This document shows, in pieces, positions 25,089 to 34,154 of a stretch of DNA of 64,000 bases. The DNA comes from CAVSQX01 sp963730225 (lineage in GTDB: Bacteria; Planctomycetota; Phycisphaerae; Tepidisphaerales; Tepidisphaeraceae). The stretch spans positions 930,001-994,000 of the forward strand of contig CAVSQX010000004.1 in assembly GCA_963730225.1 (NCBI GenBank). Reading direction: 5' to 3'. The notes beneath the pieces are model-generated. The model made no database searches and had not been told where the DNA came from. It saw only the letters and a list, made by a program, of their open reading frames with translations. The number at the start of each line of letters is the position of its first letter. Position 1 is the first letter of the stretch. Made by a program: the position numbers and the translations under genes.

Positions 25089-26582
25089 CTACGCCGCCTG
25101 CTCGGCGCCGGTGGCTTGGAGCATGATCTGATGTTCGCTGAGGTTTTCAACCGGCTGGGCCGGGCCAAGGTTTCCGCGGCACATCACCGCGATGCGATCG
25201 CACACGCCCATCAATTCAGGCAGATAACTGCTGACGATCAGCACCGCCTTGCCCGCGCGGGCAAGTTCGTCGATGAGCAGATAAATCTGGGCCTTGGAGC
25301 CGACGTCGATGCCGCGCGTCGGCTCATCGAGCAGCAGCACGTCGACGCCGTGACAGAGAAGCCGGGCGATGGCGACTTTCTGCTGATTTCCGCCGGAGAG
25401 ATCGCCCACCGGCTGCCGCGGCGATCGGCAGCGAACGGATAGCTTGCCGATCCACTGCGCCGATTTCGCATCCTGCTGAGCCGGCGTCACCAGCGGCGCC
25501 AGACGAGTCAGCGTGATGTTGTCGGCGATGGGCAGATTCAGCGCCAGCCCTTCGGTTTTGCGATCTTCGCTGACCATGCCCATGCCCTGGCTCCATCGGC
25601 GGGCCGGCGAACCGGGACCGACGTAAGCGGCCAGGCGAACCTGGCCGCTGCGGATGGGGTTCAGGCCGAAGATGGAGCGTAGCAGTTCGGTCCGCCCCGC
25701 GCCGATCAAGCCGGCGATGCCGAGAACTTCGCCACGGTGCAGAACCAAACTGGCGGAGCGCGGTTTCTCCGCGCCGGCCAGATGATCGATGTTCAGGATC
25801 GGTTCCCCGGCCGTGCGGCGAGAACGTGGATACAAATCCTCGACGTGCCGCCCGACCATCATGGCGATAATCTCGTTTGTCGGCGCCTGCGACGTGACGC
25901 CACCGCCGACGCTGCGTCCGTCGCGCAGAACGATGAAGCGATCGGAAATTTCGCGCACTTCTTCCAGAAAATGCGAGATGTAGACGATCGCCAGGCCCTG
26001 TTTTTTCAGGCGGCCGATCAGCTCGAAGAGCCGGCGAATGTCGGCGAGTGTGAGGCTGCTGGTCGGCTCGTCGAAGACCAGCACGCGGCAATCGCTGGCG
26101 ACGGCGCGGGCGATTTCGACCAGTTGCTGCTCGGCGACGGAAAGCTCGCCGGCCGGGCGGGTGAGCGGAATATCGGGCCGGCCGACCTGCCGCATCGCCG
26201 CGGCCGCACGAGCGCGGATTTCCTTCCATCGCACGAATGGACCACGGGTCGGCTCGATTCCGAGCAGAATGTTCTCCATCACGGACAGATGCGGGGCCAG
26301 CGAGAGTTCCTGATAAATCATCGCCACGCCGGATCGGCGGGCCTGAAGCGGATCTCGCGGGGCGTAAAGTTCTCCGTCGAGCCACATCTGTCCTTGATCC
26401 GGTTGATGCGCGCCGGAGAGAACTTTCATCAACGTGCTTTTGCCGGCGCCGTTCTCGCCGACCAGGGCCAGCACTTGCCCGGCGTCGACGGAAATATCGA
26501 CGCCGGCCAGGGCGACGGTAGCGCCGAATCGCTTGTGCACGCCGGCCATGCGAAGTCGAGCGGAAGAAGATTCCGGGCTCAT
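25089..26582 (-). CDS. Sugar ABC transporter ATP-binding protein (RbsA/MglA type)
   Basis: 497 residues with two nucleotide-binding domains. Domain 1 has Walker A GENGAGKST, signature LSVAEQQLVEIARA and Walker B VLVFDEPTSSL. Domain 2 has a degenerate P-loop GLIGAGRTELLRSIFG, signature LSGGNQQKVAIARLL and Walker B VLLLDEPTRGIDVGSK. This tandem layout with a degenerate second site is the rule for CUT2 monosaccharide importers. It lies four bases after the binding-protein gene and precedes the permease. The neighbouring fucosidase suggests L-fucose as the substrate, which is inference. Confidence 0.93.
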   Translation of the reverse strand: MSPESSSARLRMAGVHKRFGATVALAGVDISVDAGQVLALVGENGAGKSTLMKVLSGAHQPDQGQMWLDGELYAPRDPLQARRSGVAMIYQELSLAPHLSVMENILLGIEPTRGPFVRWKEIRARAAAAMRQVGRPDIPLTRPAGELSVAEQQLVEIARAVASDCRVLVFDEPTSSLTLADIRRLFELIGRLKKQGLAIVYISHFLEEVREISDRFIVLRDGRSVGGGVTSQAPTNEIIAMMVGRHVEDLYPRSRRTAGEPILNIDHLAGAEKPRSASLVLHRGEVLGIAGLIGAGRTELLRSIFGLNPIRSGQVRLAAYVGPGSPARRWSQGMGMVSEDRKTEGLALNLPIADNITLTRLAPLVTPAQQDAKSAQWIGKLSVRCRSPRQPVGDLSGGNQQKVAIARLLCHGVDVLLLDEPTRGIDVGSKAQIYLLIDELARAGKAVLIVSSYLPELMGVCDRIAVMCRGNLGPAQPVENLSEHQIMLQATGAEQAA

Positions 26583-26586
26583 GCGG

Positions 26587-27570
26587 TTACTCGCCCAGAA
26601 TCTTCTTGATGTCCGGCGTGTCCACGTTTTCGAGCGTGACCACCGCCGAGCCGGTGTCGATGCTGGCCGGCACCGGCTGCTTATTCAAAGCGGCGACGCA
26701 AACCCGCACGCCTTCGTACCCCATCTTTCTGGGATCCTGCGAAATCAGCACGTCGATTTCCTTGGACCGCAGCGCGGCCACCAGGGGCGGCGTGGCGTCG
26801 AAGCCGACAAACTTCACCTTCCCGGCCATGTCCGCCTGCTCCAACGCGCCAAGCATTCCCATCGTGCTGGATTCGTTGGGGCAGAAGATTCCATCCGCCT
26901 GCTGGAGCTTGTCGAGCATGTTCAAAGCGACCGTTTTGGCGTCGCCTTGTGTCGCCCCGCCGTACTGATCCTTGGAGATGACCGTCATGTCGGGATGCGC
27001 GGCGATGGCGTCGAGGAATCCTTGTTCGCGCTGATCGGTGCTGGCCGAGCCGGGGCTGTAACGCAGCAGAACAACTTTTCCTTTGTCGTCCAGCAATTTG
27101 GCCAACTGCTCGCCACCGGCATAACCGGCCGCGTGATTGTCGGTGGCGATGAAGCTGACGAAATCTTTGCCGGCCGTTCCCTTCACGGCCGAGTCGATCA
27201 CGACAACCGGAATTCCCTTGGCCGTCGCTTCGTCGATCGGCGTGGCCAGGCCGTCGTAATCCAGCGGAGCAATCACAATGCCGTTGACGCCCTGCGCCAC
27301 AAACTGCTGCACCATGGCGATCTGATCGCTGCGGTCGTTTTCCTTGACCGGGCCCTGCCAGTCGATGGTGACGTTCAAATCCTTGGCGGCCTGCTCCGCC
27401 CCGGCACGGACGGTTTTCCAGTAGGCGTGCGTCGTGCCCTTGGGAATGACCGCGATCGTGAACGACGGAGCGGCGGCCGTCGTTGGGGCGGCCGTGTTGT
27501 CGCTCTTGCTACAACCGGCCAGAAATGCGATTCCCAACGTGATGGCGATAAATGTCGAAACGCGATTCAT
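26587..27570 (-). CDS. Sugar-binding lipoprotein of the CUT2 ABC importer
   Basis: 327 residues. Signal peptide with lipobox LAGC (about residue 20), then a periplasmic-binding-protein type I fold: FTIAVIPKGTTHAYWKTVRA, GVNGIVIAPLDYDGLATPID, FVSFIATDNHAAGYAGGEQL and DGIFCPNESSTMGMLGALEQ. It has its own start (ATG 27570) with GGAGG six bases upstream. The frame is nevertheless open upstream into the fucosidase because of a frame break at about 27615, which makes one 929-codon open frame. It is read here as a separate protein. Confidence 0.9.
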   Translation of the reverse strand: MNRVSTFIAITLGIAFLAGCSKSDNTAAPTTAAAPSFTIAVIPKGTTHAYWKTVRAGAEQAAKDLNVTIDWQGPVKENDRSDQIAMVQQFVAQGVNGIVIAPLDYDGLATPIDEATAKGIPVVVIDSAVKGTAGKDFVSFIATDNHAAGYAGGEQLAKLLDDKGKVVLLRYSPGSASTDQREQGFLDAIAAHPDMTVISKDQYGGATQGDAKTVALNMLDKLQQADGIFCPNESSTMGMLGALEQADMAGKVKFVGFDATPPLVAALRSKEIDVLISQDPRKMGYEGVRVCVAALNKQPVPASIDTGSAVVTLENVDTPDIKKILGE

Positions 27571-29334
27571 TTGTTTCCTCCGGGTACAAGCTTGATTTCC
27601 CGCAGACTCATCTGCGCCGGAAGGGATCGTAACGGGCTGCAACGTGATCGTCACGGGTCCGACTGATTTCATCGATAGCTCGCCCACATTCACCGTGGCA
27701 AAATCGTCATCGCCTTTGGTCGCTGCCGCGGTCACGGGAAACGACTGATCCCCGGCAATGAGATTAAACTGCTCTCCGCCGTGATCCGGTGGCGAGGAAT
27801 ACGTCACCATCACGTTCAGATCGGTCGAGTTGGCAATCTGGATCGGCCATTGCGCGGAATCATCTGCGCTCGCCCAGGAAGAAAGCAATTGCAAATGCCG
27901 GTGGGACGTGACGATCTTCGCCGAGCCGTGCAAATCCGCGTCGCCGGGATTCAGCGTAAATGAGCCGTCGGCGGCGGCATGGATCGGCGTCGTGAAAACC
28001 TGCAAGGGACCGTCGGTTTCCGCAACGATTACTGTGGCGATTTTATCCGGTGCATCCCCGATGAGCTTGATGGTAACGCCGCCGTTGGCCGAGCCGATTT
28101 TCAGCGATTGATCGGGATCGGCCAGCGGATAGGCACGGGCGATTTTACTGGAAACCGGCAGCCACAGAATCCCGTCGGCGGGCCAGTTGAAAACGTGCAG
28201 GAAAAGCCTTCCGGGTTTCTGCGTCACCCGGCCAAATTCAGGCAACCGGCGAAACGGGCTGGCCGTGGTGCCGTAGATCGCATCGCCGTTGATCTTCAAC
28301 CACTGCCCGATGGCCGTCAGCCGATCCACCTCCGGCTGCGGAATGACGCCTTCCGATGTGGGCCCGACATTCAGCAGATAATTCCCGCCCTTGCTGGCGA
28401 TGTCGATCAGGTTGTGCAGCAGCGTTTCGACGGATTTGAAATTGGTGTCGTAGGATTTGTAGCCCCAGGTGTCGTTGATGGTCATGCAGGTTTCCCAGTC
28501 GCGGCCGGGAAAGCCGGTGGGAGGAACAAATTGTTCCGGCGTTTCGGTGTCGCCCTGGAATCCGCCGCCCAGGCGATTGTTCCAGATGATCTGCGGCTGA
28601 AGCTCGTGCAGAAGATTTACAAAAGGTTGGGCCCGCTCCTTGGTCATCGCTGCGGTTGGAGTATCGAACCACAGCACGGCCACCGGGCCGTAATTCGTGA
28701 GGATTTCGCGCACCTGCGGAAGCGCGACGGTTTTTAGATAATCGTCGAACGAGCCGTCCTGCCCCGGATCCCAGTGATCCATGGAGCGGCCAGCCTTGCG
28801 AATCGCCGCCCCGCCCGGATGCCCCCAATCCTGCGCCTGTGAATAATAAAATCCGAGTTTCATGTTCTGCTCGCGGCACGCCTCGGCCAATTCCGCCAGC
28901 GGATCGCGCTTGAACGGCGTGGCATCAAAAATGTTGTACGCCGACGCCTGCGAATGGAACATCGCAAAACCATCGTGGTGCTTGGAGGTGATGACGATGT
29001 ATTTCATTCCCGCGTTTTTGGCGATCGACACCCACTGATCCGCGTCAAATTTCGTGGGATTGAATTGCCTGGCGTAGTCGGCGTAGGTGGCCATCGGAAT
29101 CGAGGCGTTGTTCATGATCCACTCGCCGATGCCTGGAATTTTTTTCCCGTCGTACGTTCCGGCCGGAACGGAATAGACGCCCCAGTGGATGAACATTCCA
29201 AAGCGCGCCGCGCGCCACCAAGCCATGCGGGTATCGCGCTGAGCGGGGGTTTCGTCGTCGGCACGGGCGGTCATTGGAACTATCATCAGGAGCAGCAGAA
29301 CCATCTGCTCAATCGTTTGCAATCGTGATTTCAT
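27567..29334 (-). CDS. Alpha-L-fucosidase (GH29), frameshifted near its C-terminus
   Basis: Exported glycosidase that removes L-fucose from glycans. Signal peptide MKSRLQTIEQMVLLLLMIVP, then a GH29 barrel: RFGMFIHWGVYSVPAG, KYIVITSKHHDGFAMF, KLGFYYSQAQDW, the nucleophile Asp in VAVLWFD and TWGYKSYD, followed by a C-terminal beta domain. In the frame of the body the sequence runs on without stop into the binding-protein gene. One base shift near 27615 gives the natural ending MSLREIKLVPGGNK and a TGA overlapping the next ATG. ATG 29334 was chosen over an upstream extension. Confidence 0.9.
27577..27581 (-). promoter_or_regulatory. Shine-Dalgarno site deciding the binding-protein start
   Basis: GGAGG on the minus strand, six bases before ATG 27570. 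Its quality is the main argument that the sugar-binding lipoprotein is translated independently and is not fused to the fucosidase. Confidence 0.75.
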
Positions 29335-29414
29335 TGAACCCTCAAAAGTCTCGATTCGCCGTCGGAATTGAACCACGTTGCGCCCGGCCGTGCAATGGGA
29401 CGTACAATCGAGCC

Positions 29415-30155
29415 ATGACTAAGCTGAGCGTCAACGTGAACCGGGTGGCACTCCTGCGCAACACGCGCGATGTCGGGCTGCCGAATGTCGTGCATGCAGC
29501 CAGGATTTGCCTGGAGGCCGGGGCCGACGGAATCACGGTGCATCCGCGGCCGGATCAGCGGCACATCACGCCGCAGGATGTGCGAGACATCGCCAAGTTG
29601 CTTCGGAAACATCCGGCGGCCGAATTCAACATCGAGGGAAATCCGTTTCATCGGTACATGGATCTGGTGAAGGAGGTGCGTCCGACCCAGTGCACGCTTG
29701 TGCCGGACGAGCCGGGCGCGGCGACGAGCGATCATGGATGGAGTCTCACGGGGCCGACGATCAGGCGGTTGACGCCGATTGTGCGGAAGCTCACCGAAAT
29801 GGGCTGTCGGGTCAGCCTTTTTGTGGATGCGGCCCCGCGACAGATCGAACGGGCGGCGAAATTGGGCGCGCAGCGAATCGAGCTGTACACCGAGCCGTAC
29901 GCCCGCGCGTTCGCCGCGGGGCGGCGCGGAGTTGTCGATTCCTTCGCCGCCGCGGCGCAGGTTGCGAAGAACGCCGGGTTGGAAGTCAATGCGGGGCACG
30001 ATCTGAATCTGAAGAACCTGCCGCTGCTGGTGAGAAAGATTCCATTTCTGGCGGAGGTTTCGATCGGTCACGCCTTGATCGCCGATGCGCTGGAATTCGG
30101 GCTGGCGGAAACGGTGCGGAAGTATCGCTCGGCTCTGCGACTTGTACGAAAATAA
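29415..30155 (+). CDS. pdxJ: Pyridoxine 5'-phosphate synthase
   Basis: Condenses 1-deoxyxylulose 5-phosphate with aminoacetone phosphate in the DXP-dependent vitamin B6 pathway. 246 residues, the normal length. Family segments: LSVNVNRVALLRN at the N-terminus (usual form VNIDHVATLRN, so the catalytic His is Arg here), ADGITVHPRPDQRHI, FNIEGNP, CTLVPDEPGAATSDHGW, IELYTEPYA, VNAGHDLNLKNL and EVSIGHALIADAL. ATG 29415 was chosen over upstream in-frame extension. It is divergent from the fucosidase and begins the pdxJ-dapA-aroDE series. Confidence 0.92.
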   Translation: MTKLSVNVNRVALLRNTRDVGLPNVVHAARICLEAGADGITVHPRPDQRHITPQDVRDIAKLLRKHPAAEFNIEGNPFHRYMDLVKEVRPTQCTLVPDEPGAATSDHGWSLTGPTIRRLTPIVRKLTEMGCRVSLFVDAAPRQIERAAKLGAQRIELYTEPYARAFAAGRRGVVDSFAAAAQVAKNAGLEVNAGHDLNLKNLPLLVRKIPFLAEVSIGHALIADALEFGLAETVRKYRSALRLVRK

Positions 30156-30166
30156 TGCGAGCCTAC

Positions 30167-30190
30167 AATCAACTCCAATCGGAGTTGATT
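30167..30190 (+). promoter_or_regulatory. Perfect hairpin sequestering the dapA Shine-Dalgarno
   Basis: AATCAACTCC (30167-30176), loop AATC, GGAGTTGATT (30181-30190): a 10-base perfect stem with a four-base loop ending directly at the dapA ATG (30191). The only good ribosome site, GGAG at 30181-30184, is the first part of the 3' arm. Folding would mask it. Translational control is inference; there is no U-run, so it is not a terminator. Confidence 0.65.
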
Positions 30191-31063
30191 ATGTTCAGCG
30201 GCGCTTTAACTGCGATGGTTACTCCCTTCCGCGAGGGCCGGGTTGATGAGAACCGGCTGCGTGAGCAGGTCGAATATCAGATTCGTGGCGGAATCAACGG
30301 GCTGGTGCCGGTTGGCACCACCGGCGAATCGCCAACTCTGGATGTGAAAGAACATATCCAAGTAATCGAGCAGACGGTGAAGTTCGCCGCCAGCCGCGTG
30401 CCGGTGATCGCCGGCACTGGAGCGAATGCGACTTCCGAGGCCATCGAGCTGCACGCCGCGGCGAAAAAAGTCGGCGCGAACGCGTGCCTGAGCGTCAATC
30501 CCTATTACAACAAGCCGACACAGGAGGGAATGTACCGGCACTTCATGATGCTGGCGGATCGTGTCGAGTTGCCGATCGTGCTCTACAACATTCCGGGACG
30601 AACCGGCGTGACGATGACGCCGCAGACGGTCGCCCGGCTGCGGAAGCATCCGAACATCGTGGCCATCAAGGAATCGACCGGCTCGATGGACCAAACCAGC
30701 GAAACGCTGAGTTTGTGCGACATCACGGTTCTAAGCGGCGACGATTCGCTGACGCTGGCGCTGATGAGCATCGGAGCCAAGGGCGTCATCTCCGTCGCAT
30801 CGAATTTGATTCCGACGAAAATCAAATCACTCACGCAGCTCGCCCTGACCGGGAATTTCGCCCAGGCGCGGGAAGTGCATCAGGAATTGTTTCCGCTGAT
30901 CAAGAGTCTGTTTCTCGACGGAAATCCGGCGGGAATCAAATATGCGATGAAAATCGCTGGATTGGACACCGGCGACATGCGGCTGCCGTTGTGGGAGGCC
31001 AGCGAGACGACGCAGAAAATCATCGAGCGCGAGATGGCGAAGCTGAACATCAAACCGCGCTGA
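30191..31063 (+). CDS. dapA: 4-hydroxy-tetrahydrodipicolinate synthase
   Basis: First committed step of lysine/diaminopimelate synthesis, joining pyruvate and aspartate semialdehyde. 290 residues, usual length. Seen: GLVPVGTTGESPTL, the catalytic Tyr in VLYNIPGRTG, NPYYNKPTQEG, the Schiff-base Lys in VAIKESTGSMDQ, and VLSGDDSLTLALMSIGAKGV. ATG 30191 has GGAG six bases upstream inside a strong hairpin. It lies 35 bases after pdxJ and 29 before aroDE, so the three are probably co-transcribed. Confidence 0.95.
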   Translation: MFSGALTAMVTPFREGRVDENRLREQVEYQIRGGINGLVPVGTTGESPTLDVKEHIQVIEQTVKFAASRVPVIAGTGANATSEAIELHAAAKKVGANACLSVNPYYNKPTQEGMYRHFMMLADRVELPIVLYNIPGRTGVTMTPQTVARLRKHPNIVAIKESTGSMDQTSETLSLCDITVLSGDDSLTLALMSIGAKGVISVASNLIPTKIKSLTQLALTGNFAQAREVHQELFPLIKSLFLDGNPAGIKYAMKIAGLDTGDMRLPLWEASETTQKIIEREMAKLNIKPR

Positions 31064-31092
31064 ATATTTTGCAAATCTTGTGGACGGTCTCC

Positions 31093-32709
31093 ATGACTTT
31101 TCTTTGCGCGGCCATTTTCGTAAGAGATGCCGACCGGGCGCGCCGAGATATCGCGCAAGCCGCGGAAGCCGGGGCGGATTTGGTGGAGCTGCGTATCGAT
31201 AGCGTTGAGGATTTCGACGAGGATTTCTCGGATTTCGTGTCGAACTCCCCGGTGCCTTGCATGGTCACCTGTAGACCAACATGGGAAGGTGGACAATCGG
31301 AATTGGGTGACGAGTCTCGGTTGGCGGTCCTCCATTCGGCGGCGCTGGCGGGCGCTGGATACATTGATGTGGAACTAGCAACGATCCGCCGCTCGCCGAA
31401 TGGTGGCAAAGATGCGCTGCGCGCCGCAAGCGGCATGGCCAAAAAGGCGATTCTACCTCGCGAAGGCCGTGCCGGCCTGATCGTCAGTAGCCACGATTTC
31501 TCCGGTCGCCCCACTCGCCTGCTCAATATTCTCTCCGATATAAACCAAAGCCCCGCCGACATCGCCAAAATTGTCTGGACTGCCCGTTCCATCCGCGACA
31601 ATCTCGAAGCTTTCGAAATCCTTCAGCAAAAAGAGAAACCCACCATCGCCTTCTGCATGGGCGAAGCGGGACTCATCAGCCGAGTGCTGGCGAAAAAATT
31701 CGAGGCGTTTCTCACCTTCGCCTCGCTCGATTCCACCAGCGGTACCGCCGCCGGCCAGATCGCCATCGACGACATGAAACGCCTGTATCGCTGGGATGCG
31801 ATCGGACCGCAAACCAGCGTTCACGGGGTCGTCGGACATCCGATCGCGCACTCGATGTCCCCAGCGATTCACAATGCCGCGTTCGACGCCATCGGTTTCG
31901 ATGGCATCTATCTGCCCATGCTGGTCGAAGTGGGATACGAGAGCTTCAAGGCGTTCATGGAAAGCTTTCTGGCCTTCTCGCCGCTGGATTTGGGCGGGTT
32001 GTCGATCACCATTCCGCACAAGGAAAATGCGCTGCGATACTTGAAAGAAAAAGGAGCGGAGATTGAGCCGCTGGCCCAGCGAATTGGGGCCTTGAACACG
32101 ATCGTCGTCGCCGATGGAACGCTGCGCGGATTCAACACCGATTACGCGGCGATTCTGGATTGCATCGCGCAGAAACTCTCGATTTCCTGGAACGATCTGG
32201 CCGGGCGAAGAGTGGCCGTCATCGGCGCAGGCGGAACGGGACGAACGGCCGTGGCGGCGCTGGCGCACTGCGGCGCAACGGTGGTCGTCTACAACCGCAC
32301 CGCCGAGCGGGCCCAATCGCTGGCGGAGGAATTCAACGGCCAAGCCGGAAAAGTCGTGGCCGCGTCGCTGGAGAAGTTGTGCGACAGTTGCTGCGAAATC
32401 TACATCAACACCACCAGCGTCGGCATGCATCCGAATGTCGATGCGAGCGGCTGGGGGCAGAGCGTGCCCCAACTGTCGGCAGATTCACTGGTGTTCGACA
32501 CGGTTTACAATCCGCTGAAGACGAAGTTTTTGCAGCAGGCCCAAGCGGCGGGAGCCAAGACCATCGACGGAGTCGAGATGTTTGTTCGACAGGCCGCCGG
32601 GCAATTCTCGGCGTGGACGGGGAAAGAAGCGCCAATCGAAGTCATGAGGAAAGTAGTTGTGGAGCGGCTGAGTATTGCACCCGATCCTCCAACTGGGCGA
32701 AAAGAGTGA
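31093..32709 (+). CDS. aroDE: Bifunctional 3-dehydroquinate dehydratase / shikimate dehydrogenase
   Basis: 538-residue fusion carrying out two consecutive shikimate-pathway steps. Residues 1-225 are a type I dehydroquinase: ADLVELRIDSVEDF, catalytic His in LIVSSHDFSGRP and the likely Schiff-base Lys in ADIAKIVWTA. Residues about 240-520 are AroE: VVGHPIAHSMSPAIHNAAF, the catalytic Lys in LSITIPHKENAL, Asp in GFNTDYAA, the dinucleotide loop VAVIGAGGTGRTAVAAL and VYNRTAERA. Such fusions occur in plants, chlamydiae and planctomycetes. The 3' end overlaps the convergent miaB by 68 bases. Confidence 0.94.
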   Translation: MTFLCAAIFVRDADRARRDIAQAAEAGADLVELRIDSVEDFDEDFSDFVSNSPVPCMVTCRPTWEGGQSELGDESRLAVLHSAALAGAGYIDVELATIRRSPNGGKDALRAASGMAKKAILPREGRAGLIVSSHDFSGRPTRLLNILSDINQSPADIAKIVWTARSIRDNLEAFEILQQKEKPTIAFCMGEAGLISRVLAKKFEAFLTFASLDSTSGTAAGQIAIDDMKRLYRWDAIGPQTSVHGVVGHPIAHSMSPAIHNAAFDAIGFDGIYLPMLVEVGYESFKAFMESFLAFSPLDLGGLSITIPHKENALRYLKEKGAEIEPLAQRIGALNTIVVADGTLRGFNTDYAAILDCIAQKLSISWNDLAGRRVAVIGAGGTGRTAVAALAHCGATVVVYNRTAERAQSLAEEFNGQAGKVVAASLEKLCDSCCEIYINTTSVGMHPNVDASGWGQSVPQLSADSLVFDTVYNPLKTKFLQQAQAAGAKTIDGVEMFVRQAAGQFSAWTGKEAPIEVMRKVVVERLSIAPDPPTGRKE

Positions 32710-34138
32710 GATTGCGGGCGTCGACGATCTTCACGTCCAGAAGGCCCCCTGCCAACTCGCCGTCGCCATCAAAAACGACAACCTGATCGCCGCGCGTTCG
32801 GCCGACCAGTTGCGTCCTTCCCAATTTCGCTCGCTTCTCCCAACCCAATTCCACCGCCCCGCCGCCGGATTTGCCGACCTGCTTGCTGGGGCCTTCGACC
32901 AGAACTTCCACGGTTCGGCCGATCATGGCGCGATTGTTTTCGGCGCAGATTTTCGTTTGCTCGGTCAGCAGATCGTTGTTGCGGCCACGCTTCACGGGTT
33001 CGGGAACATCGTCGGCATACCGATCGATGGCCGCGGTGCCGGGACGCGGGGAATATTTGAAAATAAAACTGTTCTTGAATCGACCGTGGCGAAGCAGATC
33101 GATCGTCTGCGAAAAATCATCGTCGGTTTCGGTCGGGAAGCCGACGATGAAATCGCTGGCGAGGCAAATCTCCGGAACGATGGAACGGGCGCGATCGATG
33201 AAATCACGGTAAGCGCCGGCGGTGTAACCGCGGTTCATCATCTTCAGAATGCGATCGCTTCCGCTCTGGGCGGGGACGTGCAGGTACCGGCAAATGCGCG
33301 GGCAATCGCGCATCGCTTCCAGCGCCTCGTCGGTGAAATCGCGCGGGAAGCTGGTGACGAAACGCAGGCGCCGCAGATCAGGAACCGATTCGTGAATCCG
33401 GTAGAGCAAATCGGCGAATGTCGTGCTGAGGCCATCGCCGTGAAGATATTTGTAGTGATTGATCGTTTGGCCCAATAGGGTGATTTCCCTGGCGCCGGAA
33501 TCGGTGAGCCGTTTGACTTCATCGATGATGTTCTGCGGCGGGCGATGCACTTCGGGGCCGCGCGTGTACGGGACGACGCAGTAGGTGCAGAATTTATTGC
33601 AGCCGCGCGTGATGCGGACGTAGGCCTGGGCGGGGCCGTCGTGCGGAGAAATGCTGCGGGAAAGATCGAGCATTTCCAGATGATCTTCGGCTGCTTCGAG
33701 CGTGCTGGACCGTCGAACGGCAGCGCCCATCAGCGCGACATGCCGCCCCCCGGCGGGACCGGTGACGACGGCGTTGTGAACAAGAGTGGCGAGTTTATCG
33801 AGCTCACCGGGGCCGCAGAGAATATCGACGTGGGGGAAGCGGGAGAAAATATTTGCCCCGTCGCGCTCGGCCATGCAGCCGATGACGCCGATGACCAGAT
33901 TCGGCTCGCGCAGTTTTCGGGGCCGCAACTCGCCGAGGCGCGACCAGACTTTCTGCTCGGCGTGCTGGCGGACGGAACAGGTGTTGTAGAGGATGATCTG
34001 GGCGGCGTCGCGGTCCGCGGTGGGTTGGTATCCTTGAGCGCAGAGTTGGCCCAGAACCAACTCGCTGTCGAGCACGTTCATTTGGCAGCCGAAGGTCTCC
34101 AGATACAGCTTTTTAGGCACATCGGAACTATACCGCAT
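32642..34138 (-). CDS. miaB: tRNA-2-methylthio-N6-isopentenyladenosine methylthiotransferase
   Basis: A radical-SAM enzyme that adds the 2-methylthio group to i6A37 of tRNAs. 498 residues. The N-terminal MTTase domain has three cluster cysteines (YLETFGCQMN, NTCSVRQHAEQKV, IGVIGCMAERDG). The radical SAM site is ITRGCNKFCTYCVVPYTRGP (C-x3-C-x2-C). The middle has PAQSGSDRILKMMNRGY and SDFIVGFPTETDDDF, and the C-terminal TRAM domain follows. Start ATG 34138; a GTG a few codons later is possible. Convergent overlap with aroDE at the 3' end. Confidence 0.95.
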   Translation of the reverse strand: MRYSSDVPKKLYLETFGCQMNVLDSELVLGQLCAQGYQPTADRDAAQIILYNTCSVRQHAEQKVWSRLGELRPRKLREPNLVIGVIGCMAERDGANIFSRFPHVDILCGPGELDKLATLVHNAVVTGPAGGRHVALMGAAVRRSSTLEAAEDHLEMLDLSRSISPHDGPAQAYVRITRGCNKFCTYCVVPYTRGPEVHRPPQNIIDEVKRLTDSGAREITLLGQTINHYKYLHGDGLSTTFADLLYRIHESVPDLRRLRFVTSFPRDFTDEALEAMRDCPRICRYLHVPAQSGSDRILKMMNRGYTAGAYRDFIDRARSIVPEICLASDFIVGFPTETDDDFSQTIDLLRHGRFKNSFIFKYSPRPGTAAIDRYADDVPEPVKRGRNNDLLTEQTKICAENNRAMIGRTVEVLVEGPSKQVGKSGGGAVELGWEKRAKLGRTQLVGRTRGDQVVVFDGDGELAGGLLDVKIVDARNLTLFAQLEDRVQYSAAPQLLSS

Positions 34139-34154
34139 GGACAGCGCGGATTCA

